From positions 124,001 to 188,000 of the forward strand of contig NZ_JBDXXH010000003.1 of assembly GCF_040373385.1 (NCBI RefSeq): 64,000 bases of DNA, given 5' to 3'. Below, in pieces: positions 33,699-43,844 of the stretch; the first letter of the stretch is position 1, and each line of letters opens with the position of its first letter. The notes under the pieces were generated by a model that saw only the letters and a list, made by a program, of their open reading frames with translations, searched no databases and was not told the DNA's origin. A program made the translations under genes and the position numbers. Source of the stretch: Nitratidesulfovibrio sp. (lineage in GTDB: Bacteria > Desulfobacterota > Desulfovibrionia > Desulfovibrionales > Desulfovibrionaceae).

Positions 33699-36600
33699 AT
33701 GAAAATGAACCGGCGGGGCTTCATCAAGCTCGCTGCCACGGGTGCCGTGGCCACTGCGTTCGGGGGGTTGGGCATCAGCCTTGCCCCGGTCGCGGTACAC
33801 GCGGAAGGGTTGGCCATCGACAAGGCCACCCTGACCACCTCCGTATGCTGTTACTGTGCGGTGGGCTGCGGCCTGCTGGTCTGGACCGACCCCGCGACCG
33901 GGCGCACCATCAATATCGAAGGCAACCCGGACCACCCCACCAACGAAGGCACCCTGTGCCCCAAGGGCTCGTCCATCTGGCAGACCACGGAGCAGAGCCA
34001 GCGCATCACCAAGGTGCTGTACCGCGCCCCCGGCAGCGACAAGTGGGAGGAAAAGTCGTGGGACTGGGCGCTGCCGCGTATTGCCCGCAAGATCAAGGAC
34101 ACCCGCGATGCGTCGTTCGAGGACGTCAACGACAAGGGCCAGCCGGTCAACCGTACCCGCGCCATCGCCTCGGTAGGGTCCGCCGCCATCGACAACGAGG
34201 AGGGCTGGCTGTTGCAGGCCATGCACCGCTCCCTCGGCCTGGTGTACCTGGAGAGCCACGCCCGCATCTGACACAGTTCCACTGTGGGGGCTCTGGCAGA
34301 GTCCTACGGACGCGGCGCGATGACGAATCACTGGATCGACCTCAAGAACAGCGACGTGTTGCTGATCATGGGCAGCAACGCGGCGGAAAACCACCCCATC
34401 TCGTTCAAGTGGGTTACCCGTGCCCAGCAGCGCGGGGCAACGCTGATCCATGTGGACCCGCGTTTCACGCGCACCTCGGCCAAGGCCGACCTGTACGCGC
34501 CCATCCGCTCGGGCACGGACCTGGTGTTCTTTGGCGGGCTGATCAGGCACATCCTGGATAACGAGCTGTATTTCAAGCAGTACGTGGTGGATTACACCAA
34601 CGCCTCGTACCTTGTGGGGCCGGACTACGACTTCAAGGACGGCCTGTTCTCCGGCTTCAACCCGCAAACGGCCAGCTACGACCGCAAGAAGTGGAATTTC
34701 GTCACCGACGACAAGGGCGTGACCCTGAAGGATCCCACCCTGAAGGATCCGCGCTGTGTCCTGCAAGTGATGCGCCGCCACTATGCCCGCTACGACCTGA
34801 AGACCGTGGTGAATGTCACCGGCATGCCGGAAGACAAGGTGCTTGCGGTATGGAATTCCTTTGCCGCCACGGGCAAGCCGGACAAGGCGGGCACCATCCT
34901 CTACGCCATGGGTCAGTGCCAGCACACCGTGGGCGTGCAGAACATCCGCGCCCTGTCCATGATCCAGATGCTGCTGGGCAACATCGGCATCGCGGGCGGC
35001 GGGGTGAACGCGCTGCGCGGCGAATCCAACGTGCAGGGCACCACGGACATCGCCCTTCTGTGCGACAACCTGCCCGGCTACCTGCCCATTCCCCGGGCCA
35101 TCTGGGCCGACTACGACGCCTACGTGAAGGCGGGCACCCCGGTCACGGCGGATTCGCAAAGCGCCAACTGGTGGTCCAACCTGGACAAGTACGCGGCGTC
35201 CCTGCTGAAGGCCATGTACCCCACGGCGGACCACAAGGAAGCCTACACCTGGCTGCCCAAGATCGACGACACCAAGGTGGTGGAATACTCTTGGCTGTCG
35301 CTGTTCGAGCGCATGTACAACGGCGGCTTCAAGGGAGCGTTCGTGTGGGGGCAGAACCCCTGCGCGGGCGGGGCCAACGCGGGCAAGAACCGCAAGGGCC
35401 TGACCAACCTCGACTGGATGGTGGTGGTCAACCTGTTCGAGAACGAGACCTCGCTGTTCTGGAAAGGCCCCGGCGTGAACCCCAAGGACGTCAAGACCGA
35501 GGTGTTCTTTCTGCCTGCGTGCATGAGCGTGGAAAAGGACGGTTCGGTGGCCAACTCCGGCCGCTGGCTGCAATGGCGCGAAAAGAGCGCGAAGTTCATG
35601 GGCGATTCCATGAGCGACGGCGACATCGTCATCCGGCTGTTCGAGGAAGTGCGCAAGCTGTACAAGGCAGAGGGCGGCAAGTACCCGGAACCCATCCTGA
35701 ACCTGGATACCGCCTACCTGAAGGACGGGGCGTACGACGCCAGTGCGCTGGCCAAACGGCTCAACGGCACCTTCATGAAGGACGTGACCATCGCGGGCAA
35801 GGAATGGAAGGCGGGCCAGCAGGTGCCCGGCTTTGCCGCGTTGCAGGCCGATGGCTCCACCGCGTGCGGCTGCTGGATATTCTCCGGCTGCTATACCGAA
35901 CAGGGCAACATGATGGCCCGGCACGATCGCACCCAGACCCCGGAACAGGCGGCCATCGGCCTGTTCCCCAACTGGTCGTACGCCTGGCCCGCCAACCGGC
36001 GCATCCTGTACAACCGCGCCGGGGTGGACCAGACGGGCAAGCCCTTCGACCCCAAGCGCGCGGTCATTGCCTGGAACGGCGAAAAGTGGGTGGGCGACGT
36101 GCCCGACGGCGGGTGGAAGCCCGGCGAAAAGCTGCCGTTCATCATGGTGCGCGAAGGGCGCGGGCAGTTGTATGGTCCTGGCCGCGTGGACGGCCCCCTG
36201 CCGGAACACTACGAACCCTTCGAAAGCCCGCTGGCGGGCAACCCCCTGTCGTCGCAACGGGTAAACCCCACGGCCCTGCACTTCGCGCACGAGGAAAAGG
36301 CCGTGCGCGACCCGCGCTTCCCCTACGTGTGCACCACGTACCGGGTGACCGAGCAGTGGCAGTCCGGCACCATGACCCGCAAGACCGCGTGGCTGAAGGA
36401 AATGCAGCCCGACGGCTTCTGCGAGATGAGCCGCGAACTGGCGGCGCAACTGGGCGTGAAGAACGGTGACCAGGTGGTACTGGAATCGGTGCGTGGCAAG
36501 GTGCAGGTGGTGGCCATCGTCACCCCGCGCCTGAAGCCGTTCACCGTCATGGGCGAAACCGTGCATCAGGTGGGCATTCCCTGGCAGTTCGGCTGGGGCC

Positions 36601-36731
36601 AGAAGAAGAACGCCACGTTCGATTCGGCCAACCTGCTGTCACCTTCGGTGGGCGATCCGAACACGGGAATCCCGGAGACGAAAGTCTTTATGGTCAACGT
36701 CCGCAAGGCACAGCCCGGAAAGCAAGGGTAG
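33699..36731 (+). CDS. Formate dehydrogenase alpha subunit, selenocysteine-containing (TGA at 34269)
   Basis: Periplasmic Mo/W-bis-MGD enzyme oxidising formate to CO2. Read through the TGA the product is 1010 residues. A twin-arginine signal (NRRGFIKLAATG) is at the start; a [4Fe-4S] motif C-x2-C-x3-C lies at about 50-57 (CCYCAVGC) with the fourth Cys in LCPKGS. The TGA at codon 191 lies in ESHARI-U-HSSTVGALAESYGRGAMTNH, exactly the FDH active-site Sec-His context. A hairpin (34272-34286) and a second stem follow the TGA as SECIS candidates. The start has AGGAGG. FDH of the FdnG/FdhA type; the beta subunit follows. Confidence 0.95.
34269..34312 (+). promoter_or_regulatory. Selenocysteine TGA codon and candidate SECIS element
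   Basis: The TGA (34269-34271) is followed by CACAG-ttcca-CTGTG and then by GGGCTCTGGCAGAGTCC, which folds with CTCT/AGAG paired around GGC. Bacterial SECIS hairpins lie directly after the UGA with an exposed G in the apical loop about 16-37 bases away, which fits. The coding frame continues without further stops on both sides. Confidence 0.75.
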
Positions 36732-36738
36732 GTGAGTC

Positions 36739-37491
36739 ATGAGCGAGAACAAGGGCAAGACCTTCTTCATCGACCAGACCCGCTGCACCGCCTGCCGGGG
36801 CTGCCAGGCCGCGTGCAAGCAGTGGAAGAAGCTGGCCGCCGACGAAACCGTGAACACCGGCAGCTACCAGAACCCGCCGGACCTCAACGGGCACACCTTC
36901 AAGCTGGTGCGCTTCAACGAGGTGGAAGTGGACGGCAAGCTGAAGTGGGTGTTCTTTCCCGAGCAGTGCCGCCACTGCCTGGAGCCGCCGTGCAAGATGA
37001 TGGCGGATGCCTTCATCCCGGACGCCATCATCCAGGACGAGGCAACCGGCGCGGTGATCTACACGGAAAAGACCAAGGACCTGGACTATCAGACCATTCG
37101 CGAGGCCTGCCCCTACGACATCCCCCGCAAGGAGGAATCCACGGGCCTGCTGACCAAGTGCAACATGTGCATCGACAGGGTGCGGGCGGGCATGCTGCCT
37201 GCCTGCGTCAAGACCTGCCCCACGTTCACCATGCACTTCGGCGACCGCGACGAGATGCTGGCCATTGCCCGCGCCCGGCTGGCCGAGGTGCAGAAGACAT
37301 CCCCGGCGGCCCTGCTGGCCGATTCCGATCTTGTCCGGGTGCTGTACCTGTGCGAGGTGCACCCCAGCCATTACCACCATCACATGGTGGCGGACGCGGG
37401 AAGCGGAGCACAGGGGAAATTCGCGCAGGACCGCATCGGTCCGTTCAGCCGCAGGGCGCTGCTGGCCATGCGGCCGTTGCGCATGGGGTAG
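36739..37491 (+). CDS. Formate dehydrogenase beta subunit, four [4Fe-4S] clusters
   Basis: Electron-transfer subunit of 250 residues that takes electrons from the alpha subunit. Four cysteine groups are seen: CTACRGCQAACKQWKK, CRHCLEPPCKMM, EACPYDIP, and CNMCIDRVRAGMLPACVKTCP. There is no signal peptide, so it is probably exported bound to alpha by the Tat route. No C-terminal membrane helix and no gamma subunit gene follow. This matches the soluble periplasmic FdhAB type of Desulfovibrio, which gives electrons to c-type cytochromes. The start is seven bases after the alpha stop. Confidence 0.93.
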   Translation: MSENKGKTFFIDQTRCTACRGCQAACKQWKKLAADETVNTGSYQNPPDLNGHTFKLVRFNEVEVDGKLKWVFFPEQCRHCLEPPCKMMADAFIPDAIIQDEATGAVIYTEKTKDLDYQTIREACPYDIPRKEESTGLLTKCNMCIDRVRAGMLPACVKTCPTFTMHFGDRDEMLAIARARLAEVQKTSPAALLADSDLVRVLYLCEVHPSHYHHHMVADAGSGAQGKFAQDRIGPFSRRALLAMRPLRMG

Positions 37492-37550
37492 GGCCGTAGC
37501 CGGGGTGGCGGTGGCATCCGGTGCTCCCGGCGAATACGGGAAAAACAGAC

Positions 37551-37580
37551 GGGCCGCCCGCATTGCGCGGGCGGCCCTTT
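37551..37580 (+). terminator. Terminator after formate dehydrogenase
   Basis: GGGCCGCCCGC-attgc-GCGGGCGGCCC followed by TTT, 60 bases after the beta-subunit stop. It lies between convergent genes and may serve the TetR gene on the other strand as well. Confidence 0.8.
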
Positions 37581-37635
37581 GCATTGTCGTGCCGAAGGGC
37601 AGTTTCTGGTGACCGCCCGGAAAGCCTGCCGGTAC

Positions 37636-38244
37636 CTACGCCGCGTAGGCGGCAAGAAAGGCGGTGACGGCGGCCTCCACGGCGTGCTCGGCCTCTTCGT
37701 CGCTCACTTCCGTCTTCACGCAGAGCATGACCGGCATCTGCACGGTGGACTGGCACAAGGCCAGAAAATGCTCGGCGGCCACCTCGGCGTCGGGAATGCG
37801 CAGTGCCCCCAGCGCATCCGCGCGGGTCAGGTATTCCGCCAGCAGACGCCTGCCACGCAGGATGCACGTTTCGTAGAAGATGCGCCCGATCTCCGGAAAA
37901 CGCGGCGCTTCGTGGTACAGCAAGCGCAGCACGGCTTGCGGATCCTTGTCGGTGATCAGGTTGATGTACCGCTTGCCCAACAGGCGCAGTACTTCGCCCA
38001 GGTCGTCGGCATGGGGGGGCAGATCGAACACGGCGGCACCGCGTACCCGCACCCGGTCTTCCATGTAGGCTTCGAACAGAGCCTCCTTGCTGTCGAAATA
38101 GGCGTACAGGGTGCCCTTGGAGCCGCCAAGCGCGCTTGCGATGCGCGACATGGACGTTCCCTGGTAGCCATGTTCGAGAAACAGCGGCCCGGCGATTTCG
38201 AGAATTTCGGACCTTCGGTCTCGTGGGGGGCGGCCTAGCGCCAT
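37636..38244 (-). CDS. TetR/AcrR family transcriptional regulator
   Basis: A 202-residue regulator. The N-terminal HTH reads ILEIAGPLFLEHGYQGTSMSRIASALGGSKGTLYAYFDSKEALF, the usual TetR fold; the rest is a ligand domain with no assigned ligand. Start ATG 38244 (MALGRPPRD) behind AGGAGA. It reads away from the second TetR gene and the RND pump. A perfect 15-base palindrome just upstream is its likely operator, and would allow control of itself and perhaps of the plus-strand genes. Confidence 0.92.
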   Translation of the reverse strand: MALGRPPRDRRSEILEIAGPLFLEHGYQGTSMSRIASALGGSKGTLYAYFDSKEALFEAYMEDRVRVRGAAVFDLPPHADDLGEVLRLLGKRYINLITDKDPQAVLRLLYHEAPRFPEIGRIFYETCILRGRRLLAEYLTRADALGALRIPDAEVAAEHFLALCQSTVQMPVMLCVKTEVSDEEAEHAVEAAVTAFLAAYAA

Positions 38245-38298
38245 ATGCGTCTCCTGCCTCGGTGAGGTTTTTCGCAACATAACCCGACATTGGGGGAG

Positions 38299-38366
38299 TT
38301 GACAGTCACGTTTTCTAACCGTACTGTACGGTCATTAAAGTATAGGCCACGAGGCGAAGAACGCAA
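38299..38366. promoter_or_regulatory. Divergent promoters around a TetR-type operator palindrome
   Basis: ACCGTAC-t-GTACGGT (38318-38332) is a perfect inverted repeat. On the plus strand TTGACA (38299-38304), 17 bases, then TACTGT (38322-38327) place the -10 box inside it. On the minus strand TTGCGT (38366-38361), 16 bases, then TATACT (38344-38339) place the start of transcription at its edge. A TetR protein bound here would block both. Location beside the tetR gene supports this. Confidence 0.7.
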
Positions 38367-38479
38367 GTCCGAATGCGCAAGATGCCGCACTTGCGTTACA
38401 TCATGCTGAAACAAATGGTTTTTTTACGAAGTGCGCGCATCGCCAGGCTGCCAAAGCCGAAAGGATCCGGCGGCGGGCG

Positions 38480-38523
38480 GGCCTGATGCGGGCCTGATGC
38501 GGGCGTGATGCGGGCGTGATGCG
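38480..38523. repeat. Four tandem 11-bp units (GCCTGATGCGG / GCGTGATGCGG)
   Basis: Two copies with GCC and two with GCG in the leader between the TetR operator region and the second TetR gene. No function is evident. The 414-base gap (38245-38658) holds no gene. Confidence 0.65.
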
Positions 38524-38567
38524 CAACGGGTACCACGCAGGCCCGGCCATGACCGGGACCGGTTTCG

Positions 38568-38600
38568 ATCACACTCCGTGGCGGGGTGTGATGATTTTTT
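38568..38600 (+). terminator. Terminator-like hairpin in the leader of the second TetR gene
   Basis: ATCACACTCC-gtgg-CGGGGTGTGAT, then GA and six T. It lies between the plus-strand promoter near 38327 and the gene start at 38659, so it may attenuate that transcript or isolate the second regulator from it. Confidence 0.6.
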
Positions 38601-38658
38601 GGATGGACATTCCCGGCACGGCGAGCCCGCGCGGTAGCGTCGTAAGGTGGGTCAAGTC

Positions 38659-39345
38659 ATGTGCGACACGCAGGATACCGAAACGCGCACCCGGCTGCTG
38701 CACGCGGCCAGGGTGGTCTTTGCGTCCGACGGGTTGAAGCGGGCCACCATCCGCAAGATCAGCACGCTGGCGCGGGCCAACATCGCGGCGGTGAACTACC
38801 ACTTCGGCAGCAAGGAAAATCTCTACGTGGCCGTGCTGCGCGACCATCTGGAGCAGAAGCTGCGGCGCAACCCGCGCGACGCGGGCGTCAGCAGCCTCAC
38901 GTCTCCGCGCGGACGCCTGCGGGCCTACGTGCGCAGCATGCTGGCCCAGTTCGCCAGCGATGGCGATGCGGTGTCCGTGCGTCTTGGCAAGCTGCTGTCG
39001 CAGGAGTTCGTGCAGTCCTCGTCGCGGTATTTCCCTACGGTCATCGAGAACTGCTGCGCCCCCGCGCACGCCATGCTGCTGGACATCGTGCGGCAGCTTC
39101 TGCCCGGCTGCGACAGCCAGACGGTGTCGCGCTGCGCCGGGAGCATCGTGGGGCAATGCGTGCTGCATGCCCACGCCAGCGAAGTCATTCGTCTCATTTC
39201 ACCCGACATGGTGCTGAAGCCCAGCAACGTCGAAGCCATGGCGGATTTCATCGTCGAGTTTTCCCTGGGCGGCATCGAGCGTCTTGCCCTTGGCCTGCCC
39301 GGTCACGCCCCCTCCCCCAAGTGGGAGCAACATCCAGAAGTTTGA
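38659..39345 (+). CDS. TetR family regulator (CecR/DUF1956-like) of the RND pump
   Basis: A 228-residue regulator with HTH TRTRLLHAARVVFASDGLKRATIRKISTLARANIAAVNYHFGSKENLY split over residues 10-55. It has a C-terminal domain with three cysteines (ENCCAPAH, GCDSQ) of the CecR type. The start at 38659 (MCDTQDTE) has AAGGTGGG upstream; an ATG 12 bases earlier is less likely. It lies 20 bases before the periplasmic adaptor gene in the same orientation, so it is probably the local repressor of the pump. Confidence 0.9.
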   Translation: MCDTQDTETRTRLLHAARVVFASDGLKRATIRKISTLARANIAAVNYHFGSKENLYVAVLRDHLEQKLRRNPRDAGVSSLTSPRGRLRAYVRSMLAQFASDGDAVSVRLGKLLSQEFVQSSSRYFPTVIENCCAPAHAMLLDIVRQLLPGCDSQTVSRCAGSIVGQCVLHAHASEVIRLISPDMVLKPSNVEAMADFIVEFSLGGIERLALGLPGHAPSPKWEQHPEV

Positions 39346-39365
39346 TGAAAGGTTCAGGAAAATCA

Positions 39366-40625
39366 ATGAGCAACACAATGAGACACGCACTCATCGCCCT
39401 GTTTGCCGTGCTTGCGACGGCGCTTGCCGGTTGCGGCCAGGACAAGCCCGCCGCAGGCCCCGCCCCGGAACCGGAAGCCACGGTGATCACCATCCGCCCC
39501 CGCCCGGTGACGTTATCCACCATTCTGCCGGGGCGCACTGCGGCCCTGCTGGTTTCCGAAGTCCGCCCGCAGGTCGGCGGCATCATTCAGAAGCGCCTGT
39601 TCCGTGAAGGGGCGGACGTGAAGGAAGGCGAGGTGCTCTACCAGATCGACCCCGCCACCTATCAGGCCGCGTACGATAGCGCCAAGGCCGCGCTGGCCAA
39701 GGCCGAGGCCGCCGTGGAACCCGCCCGGCTCAAGGCCGAACGCTATGCGGACCTGGTGACGACCAACGGCGTGAGCCGCCAGGACAATGACGACGCCCAG
39801 GCCGCGTACAAGCAGTACGTGGCCGAGGTGGCATCGGCCAGGGCCGCGCTGGAAACCGCGCGCATCAACCTTGGCTACACCCGTGTTACCGCGCCCGTTT
39901 CCGGGCGCATCGGTCGCTCCTCCGTGACCCCCGGTGCCCTGGTCACCGCCAATCAGGCCGATGCCCTGGCCACGGTGCAGAAGACCGACCCGGTGTACGT
40001 GGACGTCACCCAGTCCACCGGCGAACTGCTGCGCCTGCGGCGTTCACTGGCCGACGGGCGGCTGCGCAAGGTCGGGACCGACGGCGCCAGGGTGAAGCTG
40101 CTGTTCGAGGACGGCAGCGCCTATCCGCTGGAAGGCGCGTTGCAGTTCTCGGACATCACCGTGGACCCGAACACCAGCGTGGTAACCCTGCGCGCCCTGT
40201 TCCCCAACCCGAAACGCGACCTGCTGCCCGGCCTGTATGTGCGCGCCGTGCTGGAAGAAGGCCAGGACGATAGCGCCATCCTGGTGCCGCAGGCCGCAGT
40301 GACCCGCGACTCCAAGGGCAATCCCGTGGTGCTGCTGGTCACCGCCGAAAACACGGTGGAGCGCCGCGCCATCACCGTGGACCGCGTGGTGGGCAGCGAC
40401 TGGCTGGTGGGCGGCGGCCTTGCCGCAGGCGACCGGGTGATCGTGGAGGGCCTGCAAAAGGTGCGGCCCGGCGGCAAGGTGCGGGCCATCGAGGCTCCCA
40501 CTGCCGACGCGCCTGACGCGTCTGCCGCGTCTGCCGCGTCTGCCGCATCTGGGCAGACGCCCGCGACCAGACAGGCCACCTCGCAGGCCGCAGGTACGGC
40601 GGCCACCCCCGCCGCGCGCCAGTAG
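39366..40625 (+). CDS. RND efflux periplasmic adaptor (AcrA/MexA type lipoprotein)
   Basis: Links the inner-membrane pump to the outer-membrane channel. The 419-residue precursor starts MSNTMRHALIALFAVLATALAGC with a lipobox cysteine. It has the lipoyl halves (VRPQVGGIIQKRLFREGADVKEGEVLYQID ... INLGYTRVTAPVSGRIGRS split by a coiled hairpin) and the beta-barrel (LPGLYVRAVLEEG). An Ala/Ser/Thr tail of about 40 residues (ASAASAASAAS) is low complexity. The ATG at 39366 follows AGGAAAA. First structural gene of the pump. Confidence 0.95.
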   Translation: MSNTMRHALIALFAVLATALAGCGQDKPAAGPAPEPEATVITIRPRPVTLSTILPGRTAALLVSEVRPQVGGIIQKRLFREGADVKEGEVLYQIDPATYQAAYDSAKAALAKAEAAVEPARLKAERYADLVTTNGVSRQDNDDAQAAYKQYVAEVASARAALETARINLGYTRVTAPVSGRIGRSSVTPGALVTANQADALATVQKTDPVYVDVTQSTGELLRLRRSLADGRLRKVGTDGARVKLLFEDGSAYPLEGALQFSDITVDPNTSVVTLRALFPNPKRDLLPGLYVRAVLEEGQDDSAILVPQAAVTRDSKGNPVVLLVTAENTVERRAITVDRVVGSDWLVGGGLAAGDRVIVEGLQKVRPGGKVRAIEAPTADAPDASAASAASAASGQTPATRQATSQAAGTAATPAARQ

Positions 40626-40643
40626 GCGCGGGGAGCGAATACC

Positions 40644-43600
40644 ATGTCCAGATTCTTCATCGACCGCCCGGTCTTCGCCTGGGTCATCGCCATCATCATC
40701 ATGCTGGCGGGCGCCCTGTCGATACTGAGCCTGCCCATTTCGCAGTATCCGAAAATCGCGCCAACGTCGGTCACCATCAGCGCCTCGTACCCCGGCGCTT
40801 CCGCCAAGACCATGGAGGACACCGTCACCCAGGTCATCGAGCAGAAGATGAAGGGCGTCGACAGCCTGCGCTACATGGCATCCACCAGCGACTCCACCGG
40901 CCAGACCTCCATCACCCTGACCTTCGATGCGGATACCAACCCCGACATCGCCCAGGTGCAGGTGCAGAACAAGCTCTCGCTGGCCACGCCCCTGCTGCCG
41001 CAAGCCGTGCAGCGCCAGGGCATCACGGTGAACAAGAGCACCTCCAGCTTCCTGATGATCATCGCGCTGGCCTCGGACGATCCTTCCATGACCGGGCGCG
41101 ACCTCAGCGACTACGCTGCCACCTACCTGCTGGACCCCATCAGCCGCGTGGACGGCGTGGGCGAAACCATGCTGTTCGGCGCCCAGTACGCCATGCGCGT
41201 GTGGCTCGACCCGCACAGGCTGCTGAACTACAAGATGACCCCGTCGGACGTCAGTTCCGCCATTACCGCCCAGAACGCCCAGTTGTCCGTGGGCCAGATC
41301 GGCGGCACCCCGGCGGTGCCGGGGCAGGGCATGAGCTTCACCATCCTGTCGCAGTCGCTGCTGCAAACCAGTGAGGAGTTCGAGAGGATCGTGCTGCGGG
41401 TGAACCAGGACGGTTCCACGGTGCGCTTGTCCGACGTGGCCCGCGTGGAACTGGGCAGCGAAAGCTACGATTCCGTTTCGCGCTTCAACGGCAAGCCGTC
41501 CACCGGCATAGCCCTCAAGCTGGCCACCGGGGCCAACGCCCTGGATACGGTGAAGCGCGTGCGCACCACCATGGAGGAACTGTCCAAGAACCTGCCCGAG
41601 GGCATCCACTGCGTCTTCCCCTACGACACCACCCCCTTCGTGCGGGTGAGCATCGAAGAGGTGGTCAAGACGCTGGCCGAGGCCATCGTGCTGGTGTTTC
41701 TGGTCATGTACCTGTTCCTGCAGGACATGCGGGCCACCATCATTCCCACCATCGCCGTGCCCGTGGTGTTGCTGGGCACCTTCGGCGCGCTGGCGGCCTT
41801 CGGGTTTTCCATCAACATGCTGACCATGTTCGGGGTGGTGCTGGCCATCGGCCTGCTGGTGGACGACGCCATCGTGGTGGTCGAGAACGTGGAACGCATC
41901 ATGACCGAGGAGGGCCTGCCGCCCAAGGAGGCCACCCGCAAATCCATGGGCGAGATTACCGGGGCGCTGGTGGGCATTGCGCTGGTCCTTTCGGCGGTGT
42001 TCATTCCCATGGCGTTCATCAAGGGTTCCTCGGGGGTCATCTACCGCCAGTTCTCGCTCACCATCGTGTCGGCCATGACCCTGTCGGTCATCGTGGCCAT
42101 CGTGCTCACCCCGGCCCTGTGCGCCACCTTCCTCAAGCCCATGCACAAGCACGAGCATCATGCACAGCGCGGGTTCTTCGGCTGGTTCAACCGCATGTTC
42201 GACCGCACCAGCCGGGGGTACCGCAACCAGGTTTCCGGGGTGGCCGGACGCGTGGGCCGGATGATGTGCATCTACCTCGTGCTGCTTGTCGGCGTGGGCT
42301 TCCTGTTCCTGCGCCTGCCCACATCCTTCCTGCCGGAAGAAGACCAGGGCACCATCTTCAGCCTGGTGCAACTGCCCACCGGGGCACCCCAGGAACGTAC
42401 CCTGGAGGTGCTGCGCGAGGTGGAGCACCACTATCTGGTGGAGGAAAAGGAAACGGTGAATTCGTTGTTCACCGTGGCGGGCTTCAGCTTTGCCGGGCGT
42501 GGCCAGAACGCGGGCCTTGCCTTCGTGCAGTTGAAGCCGTGGGACGAGCGCAAGGGCGCGGGCATGAGCGCCGCCGCCGTGGCCGGGCGTGCCATGGGCG
42601 CCTTTTCGCGCGTCAAGAACGCCGTCATCTACGCCTTCACCCCCCCGGCGGTGACGGAACTGGGCAATGCCTCCGGCTTCAACCTGTTCCTGCAGGACCG
42701 GTCGGGCATCGGCCACGAGGCGCTGATGCAGGCCCGCAACCAGTTGCTGGGCATGGCCGCGCAGAATCCGGCCATCGCCGTGCTGCGCCCCAACGGCATG
42801 GAAGACACGCCGCAGTTCCAGATCGACATCGACCAGGCCAAGGCGGGCGCGCACGGCCTGTCCATGGCCGACGTGAACGACGCATTGTCCACGGCCCTTG
42901 GCGGCACGTACGTCAACGACTTCATCGACCGTGGCCGCGTGAAGAAGGTCTATTTGCAGGGTGATGCCCCGTTCCGCATGATGCCGGAAGACATCAACGA
43001 CTGGCACGTACGTAACACCCAGGGCAACATGGTGCCGTTCTCGGCCTTTGCGTCCAGCCGTTGGACCTACGGTTCGCCGCGCCTGGAACGCTACAACGGC
43101 CTGCCCGCCGTGGAACTGCTGGGTTCTGCGGCACCGGGGCGCAGCACCGGCGACGCCATGCAGGCCATCGAGGAAATGGCTGCCAAGCTGCCTGCGGGCG
43201 TGGGCATAGAATGGACCGGCCTGTCCTACCAGGAGCGCATGAGCGGCTCGCAGGCCCCGGCGCTGTATGCCATCTCCATCCTGGTGGTGTTCCTGTGCCT
43301 GGCCGCGCTGTACGAGTCCTGGTCGGTGCCCACGGCAGTCATTCTGGTGGTGCCGCTCGGCATCATCGGGGCGCTTGCGGCCACCTACGGACGGGGGCTC
43401 AACAACGACGTGTTCTTCCAGGTGGGCCTGTTGACCACCATCGGCCTTGCGGCCAAGAACGCCATCCTCATCGTGGAGTTCGCCATGCACCTGGTGAAGG
43501 CGGGCAAGCCCCTGCTGGAGGCCACGGTGGAGGCGTCGCGGCTGCGGCTGCGGCCCATCCTGATGACCTCGCTGGCCTTCCTGCTGGGGGTGCTGCCCAT

Positions 43601-43844
43601 GGCCATCAGCACGGGTGCGGGGTCCGGCAGCCAGCGGGCCATCGGCACCGGGGTCATCGGGGGCATGCTTTCGGCCACGGTGCTGGCGGTGTACTTCGTG
43701 CCGGTGTTCTTCGTGATGGTCTACAAGCTTGCCACACGCAGGCGAAAGGGCGCGAAACCGGGCAACCCGGATTCCGGAACGCCGGGCACCGCCCTGCCTT
43801 CCAACGACAATCCTGCCGGAACCCCCGGCGAGGTGACGCGATGA
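40644..43844 (+). CDS. RND (HAE1) multidrug efflux pump, inner-membrane subunit
   Basis: Proton-driven exporter of AcrB/MexB type, 1066 residues. It starts [20 protein letters not shown]. The proton relay aspartates are in [18 protein letters not shown] (helix 4) and the matching lysine in [17 protein letters not shown] (helix 10). The two halves show the usual repeat with large periplasmic loops. Length is normal for HAE1. Its stop overlaps the ATG of the channel gene (ATGA at 43841). Substrates cannot be told from sequence. Confidence 0.96.
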   Translation: MSRFFIDRPVFAWVIAIIIMLAGALSILSLPISQYPKIAPTSVTISASYPGASAKTMEDTVTQVIEQKMKGVDSLRYMASTSDSTGQTSITLTFDADTNPDIAQVQVQNKLSLATPLLPQAVQRQGITVNKSTSSFLMIIALASDDPSMTGRDLSDYAATYLLDPISRVDGVGETMLFGAQYAMRVWLDPHRLLNYKMTPSDVSSAITAQNAQLSVGQIGGTPAVPGQGMSFTILSQSLLQTSEEFERIVLRVNQDGSTVRLSDVARVELGSESYDSVSRFNGKPSTGIALKLATGANALDTVKRVRTTMEELSKNLPEGIHCVFPYDTTPFVRVSIEEVVKTLAEAIVLVFLVMYLFLQDMRATIIPTIAVPVVLLGTFGALAAFGFSINMLTMFGVVLAIGLLVDDAIVVVENVERIMTEEGLPPKEATRKSMGEITGALVGIALVLSAVFIPMAFIKGSSGVIYRQFSLTIVSAMTLSVIVAIVLTPALCATFLKPMHKHEHHAQRGFFGWFNRMFDRTSRGYRNQVSGVAGRVGRMMCIYLVLLVGVGFLFLRLPTSFLPEEDQGTIFSLVQLPTGAPQERTLEVLREVEHHYLVEEKETVNSLFTVAGFSFAGRGQNAGLAFVQLKPWDERKGAGMSAAAVAGRAMGAFSRVKNAVIYAFTPPAVTELGNASGFNLFLQDRSGIGHEALMQARNQLLGMAAQNPAIAVLRPNGMEDTPQFQIDIDQAKAGAHGLSMADVNDALSTALGGTYVNDFIDRGRVKKVYLQGDAPFRMMPEDINDWHVRNTQGNMVPFSAFASSRWTYGSPRLERYNGLPAVELLGSAAPGRSTGDAMQAIEEMAAKLPAGVGIEWTGLSYQERMSGSQAPALYAISILVVFLCLAALYESWSVPTAVILVVPLGIIGALAATYGRGLNNDVFFQVGLLTTIGLAAKNAILIVEFAMHLVKAGKPLLEATVEASRLRLRPILMTSLAFLLGVLPMAISTGAGSGSQRAIGTGVIGGMLSATVLAVYFVPVFFVMVYKLATRRRKGAKPGNPDSGTPGTALPSNDNPAGTPGEVTR

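Noticed and set aside
33399..34271. Separate 290-residue protein ending at the TGA at 34269, and a second start at 34284
   Set aside because: Both are halves of one formate dehydrogenase; homology runs through the TGA in the Sec-His active-site context, so it is recoding, not a pseudogene or frameshift.
38661..39365. N-terminal extension of the RND adaptor frame back to 38661
   Set aside because: It overlaps the TetR gene in another frame. The lipoprotein signal at 39366 with its own ribosome site marks the true start.
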